From NCBI RefSeq assembly GCF_002153605.1, contig NZ_JOPG01000007.1:62001-126000 (forward strand): a stretch of DNA of 64,000 nucleotides, read 5' to 3'. Made by a program: the position numbers and the translations under genes. The DNA is from Acetobacter malorum. Its GTDB lineage: Bacteria > Pseudomonadota > Alphaproteobacteria > Acetobacterales > Acetobacteraceae. Below the pieces are notes generated by a model. That model searched no databases. It was not told where the DNA came from and worked only from the letters and a program-made list of their open reading frames with translations. This document shows positions 61,365-64,000 of the stretch, piece by piece; the stretch's first letter is position 1; each line of letters starts with the position of its first letter.

Positions 61365-61937
61365 TCAGGAAGGATTGGCTTTTGCAATCAGGCGGTAATG
61401 GGCGCGGCCATAACGGATGAGCAGATTAAGGACCCCGATGGTAAACAGTGCGCACACCGCCACAATCGAAGCGCCGCCGCTGGCCATGCCAAGGCTGATC
61501 AGCAGGCCCTGAAGCCAGTCTCCATCAAAGCCCGGCAAGATGTTGAACAACGCAAAGGGCAGCATCAGGCTGCCTGCCAGACAGAGACAGACCCCGACAA
61601 TAAAGAACGCGAGGTCCACGGAGCCCACCGTCATCAGCACAGGCAACACCACCAGCAGGTCGAGTGCGGCCAGCCCGAGGATGCCCACAATTGCGCCCAG
61701 CGCGTTGCTCAGGCTGCGTTCATCTTCCCACCGGCGCACACCCGTTTCGGCCCGCACCTCCCGCGCCAGCCGGGCAGGGTCACCCAGTGCTGCGGCAATC
61801 TCACCGTCAGAACGACCAGCGGCACGACCTTCGTCAAAATGCGCGGTATATTCGGCAAGAATATCCTCAACAACAGAACGCGGCAGGCCTTTCAATCCTG
61901 CGCGCAACTGGTCCAGGAACATCTGTCTGCTGTTCAT
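61365..61937 (-). CDS. DUF1700 (HAAS)-type membrane protein
   Basis: A 190-aa protein. The N-terminal 70 residues are the HAAS pattern: FLDQLRAGLKGLPRSVVEDI, LAEYTAHFDEGRAAGRSDGE, IAAALGDPARLAREVRAET. Four membrane helices follow (LGLAALDLLVVLPVLMTVGS, FFIVGVCLCLAGSLMLPFAL and others). HAAS proteins are thought to sense membrane or envelope state with the adjacent PadR regulator. The start overlaps the PadR stop by 4 bases (ATGA). Confidence 0.88.
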   Translation of the reverse strand: MNSRQMFLDQLRAGLKGLPRSVVEDILAEYTAHFDEGRAAGRSDGEIAAALGDPARLAREVRAETGVRRWEDERSLSNALGAIVGILGLAALDLLVVLPVLMTVGSVDLAFFIVGVCLCLAGSLMLPFALFNILPGFDGDWLQGLLISLGMASGGASIVAVCALFTIGVLNLLIRYGRAHYRLIAKANPS

Positions 61938-62338
61938 GCCTTTGTGTTCCTTACGGTTTTCTGCACCGTCAGAGTGGTTTGGGGGGGAGAGGGTTCGGCT
62001 GAGGAAGCGGGCGCAGCATCATCAGAACCCAGAATGGCGTGGACGGCTTTTGTAAAGGTGGTCCATGCCGTCCGCTGGCTGTTCAGGCTCTGGCGACCAT
62101 GCTCTGTCAGCGCATAATATTTGCGGGGTGGGCCGGAGGATGATTCCACAAAATAGGTTGAGACAAGACCATCTTTCTGCATCCGCCGCATGAGCGGATA
62201 GATGGTGCCTTCCCCCATATCAATGGCCTCAGACAAGCGGCTGGCAATGTCATAACCGTATGAATCTGCCCGGGAGAGAAGGGCAAGCACACACAGCTCC
62301 AGCACGCCTTTCTTGAACTGAACAAGGTTGGGTTCCAC
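61934..62338 (-). CDS. PadR-family regulator
   Basis: A 134-aa winged-helix regulator. The start is GTG 62338, because AGGAA lies 5 bases upstream and the protein then begins VEPNLVQFKKGVLELCVLAL, the usual PadR opening. Blocks SYGYDIASRLSEAIDMGEGT, IYPLMRRMQKDGLVSTYFVE and PPRKYYALTEHGRQSL are diagnostic. The C-terminus has a polar Ser/Pro tail instead of a long dimerisation helix, as in the short PadR group. A longer frame begins at 62491. It likely represses its own operon, including the DUF1700 and DUF2807 genes; I see no clear ATGT/ACAT dyad. Confidence 0.9.
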   Translation of the reverse strand: MEPNLVQFKKGVLELCVLALLSRADSYGYDIASRLSEAIDMGEGTIYPLMRRMQKDGLVSTYFVESSSGPPRKYYALTEHGRQSLNSQRTAWTTFTKAVHAILGSDDAAPASSAEPSPPQTTLTVQKTVRNTKA

Positions 62339-62533
62339 GGTTTTTCCTGTTCCGAGGGGCCTGCTGCCTGCGTTTGGCAGAAGCAGACGACTCGCTGGTG
62401 GCTGTCGATAGCTATTCAATACAAACCAGAACCATTCATTGCAAGGTAGTGGTTTATGAAAAGTTTTCTCCAGCGTCTGCCTGAGCGTCATGCACGGAAC
62501 AAATTTGGATTTAGTCGGCTGAAAGAAACGCCT

Positions 62534-63742
62534 TCAGGCGGAGGTTATCAGGCCTTTCATGGGGTCTGTCCTCGGTCCGGGGAACACCGTTGCAAGGGCC
62601 TGTGGGGGCAGGTGGAGATGATCGCAGAGAACACCTGCCGCAACGGCACGCAGGTCTGTTGTGGGAGCGAGGTCCCTGTTTTCAAAAAGCTGGCTGGGGC
62701 GTAAGCCCGGCCATGTTCCTCCTACTTTTCCTCCCGCGACGGCTCCTCCGGCAAGGAAGGTGACCGTGCCCGTGCCGTGGTCCGTGCCCCCTGTTCCGTT
62801 CATCCGTACGGTTCTGCCAAATTCTGTCATGGCGAGGACAACCGTGTGTTTCCAGTTCTCTCCCAGACTTTGACGCAAAGCCTCAATCCCGCGATCCAGC
62901 TGGGCGAGAGGGCTTCCTAAACGGCCAAGCTGGGCCGCATGCGTATCCCATCCCCCAATCTCAAGGGCGGCAATTCGCGGGCCATGGAGGGTAGACAGCA
63001 TTTGCCCTGCGGCTGTGGAAAGCTGAGTGAACGCATCGGGCTTGTGGGGTTTTCCGGATATGGAGGATGTTTGCATCCCTGTCATGGCGGCATCCGAAAA
63101 GCCTCGTGCTTTCAGAGCGTTTTTGAAAGCAGGGCCTGTAACGGGGTCGGAAGCGTTCAGAGCTGAAATCTGATGATAAAGATCTTCACCAGGGTGCTGG
63201 CTGCCTGCGGGCGCATAACTTCCAACCCGGGCCGATCCACGTAGCAAAAGAGGGATGGTCAGCCCCATGGCCAGCCCGTATCCATCAGGCCGGTTTGTCT
63301 TGCCCTGAAGACTTGCAACAGCGCGGTTCAGCCAGCCGCTGTTCAGGCGGTTATCCGCACCGCTTTCCAGATAATCCTGTGCTTCAAAATGGGACCGGCT
63401 GCGATAATGCCCGGCTACGGCGTGGACAGGCAGCATCTGTTCTTCCCGATAAAGGGCGTGAAGTGTCTGAAGAGAAGGATGCAGCCCATAAAAGCCCCCA
63501 AGATCCAGAAGGCCGCCCTCCTGCCCGGGTTCAGGAAGAACAAGGTCCCGCCGATGTGTTTTGAGGTCAGCATCTCCATACGGTGTGACAGCCGAGAGGC
63601 CATCCAGTGCGCCGCGAAGAAGAATAACCACAAGGCGTGGGTCGTCCGGGCCGCCGGCAGGACCGGCAAAAGCAAGAGAGGAACGCCCGAGTGTCCAGCT
63701 TGCAGCCAGACCTAGCAGGGCAGTGCGACGATGGATCATCAT
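62534..63742 (-). CDS. DUF1501-family secreted protein
   Basis: A 402-aa protein of the DUF1501 group, related in fold to alkaline phosphatases/sulfatases. The N-terminus (MMIHRRTALLGLAASWTLGR) has a twin-Arg followed by a hydrophobic stretch and AFA, so export by Tat is likely. Family blocks are RLVVILLRGALDGLSAVTPY, LHPSLQTLHALYREEQMLPV, GWLNRAVASLQG, EIGGWDTHAAQLGRLGSPLA and TVVLAMTEFGRTVRMNGTGG followed by TDHGTG. The start overlaps nothing but lies 3 bases after the DUF1800 stop. Such pairs (DUF1800 then DUF1501) recur widely; the substrate is unknown. Confidence 0.9.
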   Translation of the reverse strand: MMIHRRTALLGLAASWTLGRSSLAFAGPAGGPDDPRLVVILLRGALDGLSAVTPYGDADLKTHRRDLVLPEPGQEGGLLDLGGFYGLHPSLQTLHALYREEQMLPVHAVAGHYRSRSHFEAQDYLESGADNRLNSGWLNRAVASLQGKTNRPDGYGLAMGLTIPLLLRGSARVGSYAPAGSQHPGEDLYHQISALNASDPVTGPAFKNALKARGFSDAAMTGMQTSSISGKPHKPDAFTQLSTAAGQMLSTLHGPRIAALEIGGWDTHAAQLGRLGSPLAQLDRGIEALRQSLGENWKHTVVLAMTEFGRTVRMNGTGGTDHGTGTVTFLAGGAVAGGKVGGTWPGLRPSQLFENRDLAPTTDLRAVAAGVLCDHLHLPPQALATVFPGPRTDPMKGLITSA

Positions 63743-63745
63743 GGG

Positions 63746-64000
63746 TCAACGCCTCTGGAATTCGGGTGAAGAAAAAAGCAGCGTCAGCGCGTCCTGACGG
63801 GAGCCGGCGTGATGCATGGCAAGTTCTGTTTGCGGACGCAGTGCCGGGCCCAGGGCGATATGGGCAATCTCCATCGGGTCTCCGGTCTGGACGTGCGCGG
63901 CTAGTCTCCAGGCCCAGTCCGTACGGGCCAGCATGTCTGCTGGCGCGCTCCACTCTGCCGCAGAGTCACTCCAGCCATTGGGTAAGGGGGCTTTCCATAA
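63746..64000 (-). CDS. DUF1800 protein, C-terminal part
   Basis: The frame enters from the right edge and ends at TGA 63748-63746, giving 84 residues. LWKAPLPNGWSDSAAEWSAP, ADMLARTDWAWRLAAHVQTG and the last PEFQRR match the C-terminal block of DUF1800 proteins, where a W-x-x-P-x-P-x-G-W is typical. It partners with the DUF1501 gene directly downstream. The N-terminal part is outside the window. Confidence 0.85.
   Translation of the reverse strand, partial: LWKAPLPNGWSDSAAEWSAPADMLARTDWAWRLAAHVQTGDPMEIAHIALGPALRPQTELAMHHAGSRQDALTLLFSSPEFQRR

Noticed and set aside
1-64000. CRISPR array or insertion sequence
   Set aside because: I saw no regularly spaced short repeats and no intact transposase with terminal inverted repeats while reading both strands. 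A computed repeat search would be needed to exclude short or degraded ones.

Overview
The window looks like chromosome of an acetic acid bacterium (Acetobacteraceae, probably Acetobacter or a close relative). This rests on gene content and on my recognition of protein families, because no database search was possible. Supporting signs are the alphaproteobacterial SecB, the scpA-scpB-tatB-tatC-serS order, the anmK/DUF6476-like/pdxJ/pdxA run, the DUF3311 plus solute:sodium symporter pair, and a small protein made of F-D-x-x-W-Y repeats of the kind seen in acetic acid bacterial surface and glycosyltransferase proteins.

Layout. 1-1050: the tail of an unknown gene, a terminator, a decayed tyrosine recombinase, and tRNA-Glu(CTC). 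1.2-9.7 kb: TonB-dependent receptor, XRE regulator, YceI-like protein, serine hydrolase, AlkB, a solute symporter with its DUF3311 partner, and a secreted protein of unknown function. 9.7-15.7 kb (minus strand): anmK, a one-TM protein, pdxJ, pdxA, an M20 dipeptidase, the repeat protein and secB. 15.9-17.7 kb (plus strand): a LapA-like protein, pyrF and trpF, then tRNA-Ser(GGA).

17.8-29.9 kb: a 12-kb integrative and mobilizable element inserted in the 3' end of tRNA-Ser. The last 14 bases of the tRNA recur at 29883-29896 as the far attachment site. It carries a P4-type integrase, an AlpA-like regulator whose start codon abuts a perfect 10-bp inverted repeat, and a chain of overlapping mobilization genes (two unknown proteins, a ribbon-helix-helix-like protein, a TraD-type coupling protein and a MOBF relaxase-helicase). 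Its cargo resembles defence genes: a predicted SRA-like/HNH endonuclease, a 656-aa protein with a NucS-like nuclease domain and a C-terminal Cys cluster, and a two-TM protein of unknown function. No mating-pair (type IV secretion) genes are present, so it should need a helper. A second decayed integrase lies just outside the far att site.

30.9-38.5 kb: a minus-strand cluster of LysR regulator, OprB-type porin, OFA-type MFS transporter, BASS-type transporter, gamma-glutamyltransferase and OprO/P-type porin, which reads as an uptake and processing unit for a gamma-glutamyl compound or organic acid. 39-42.9 kb: glutathione transferase, a periplasmic TonB-C-like protein, amidase, xth and an A-type Fe-S carrier. 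43-52 kb: dgt, argS, a SPOR protein, scpA, scpB, tatB, tatC and serS, tightly packed on the plus strand. 52-60 kb: a heavy-metal RND efflux operon in the order tolC-like, adaptor, czcA-like pump, response regulator, sensor kinase. 60-62.4 kb: an SMR exporter and a PadR/HAAS/DUF2807 envelope module. 62.5-64 kb: a DUF1501 gene and the end of a DUF1800 gene.
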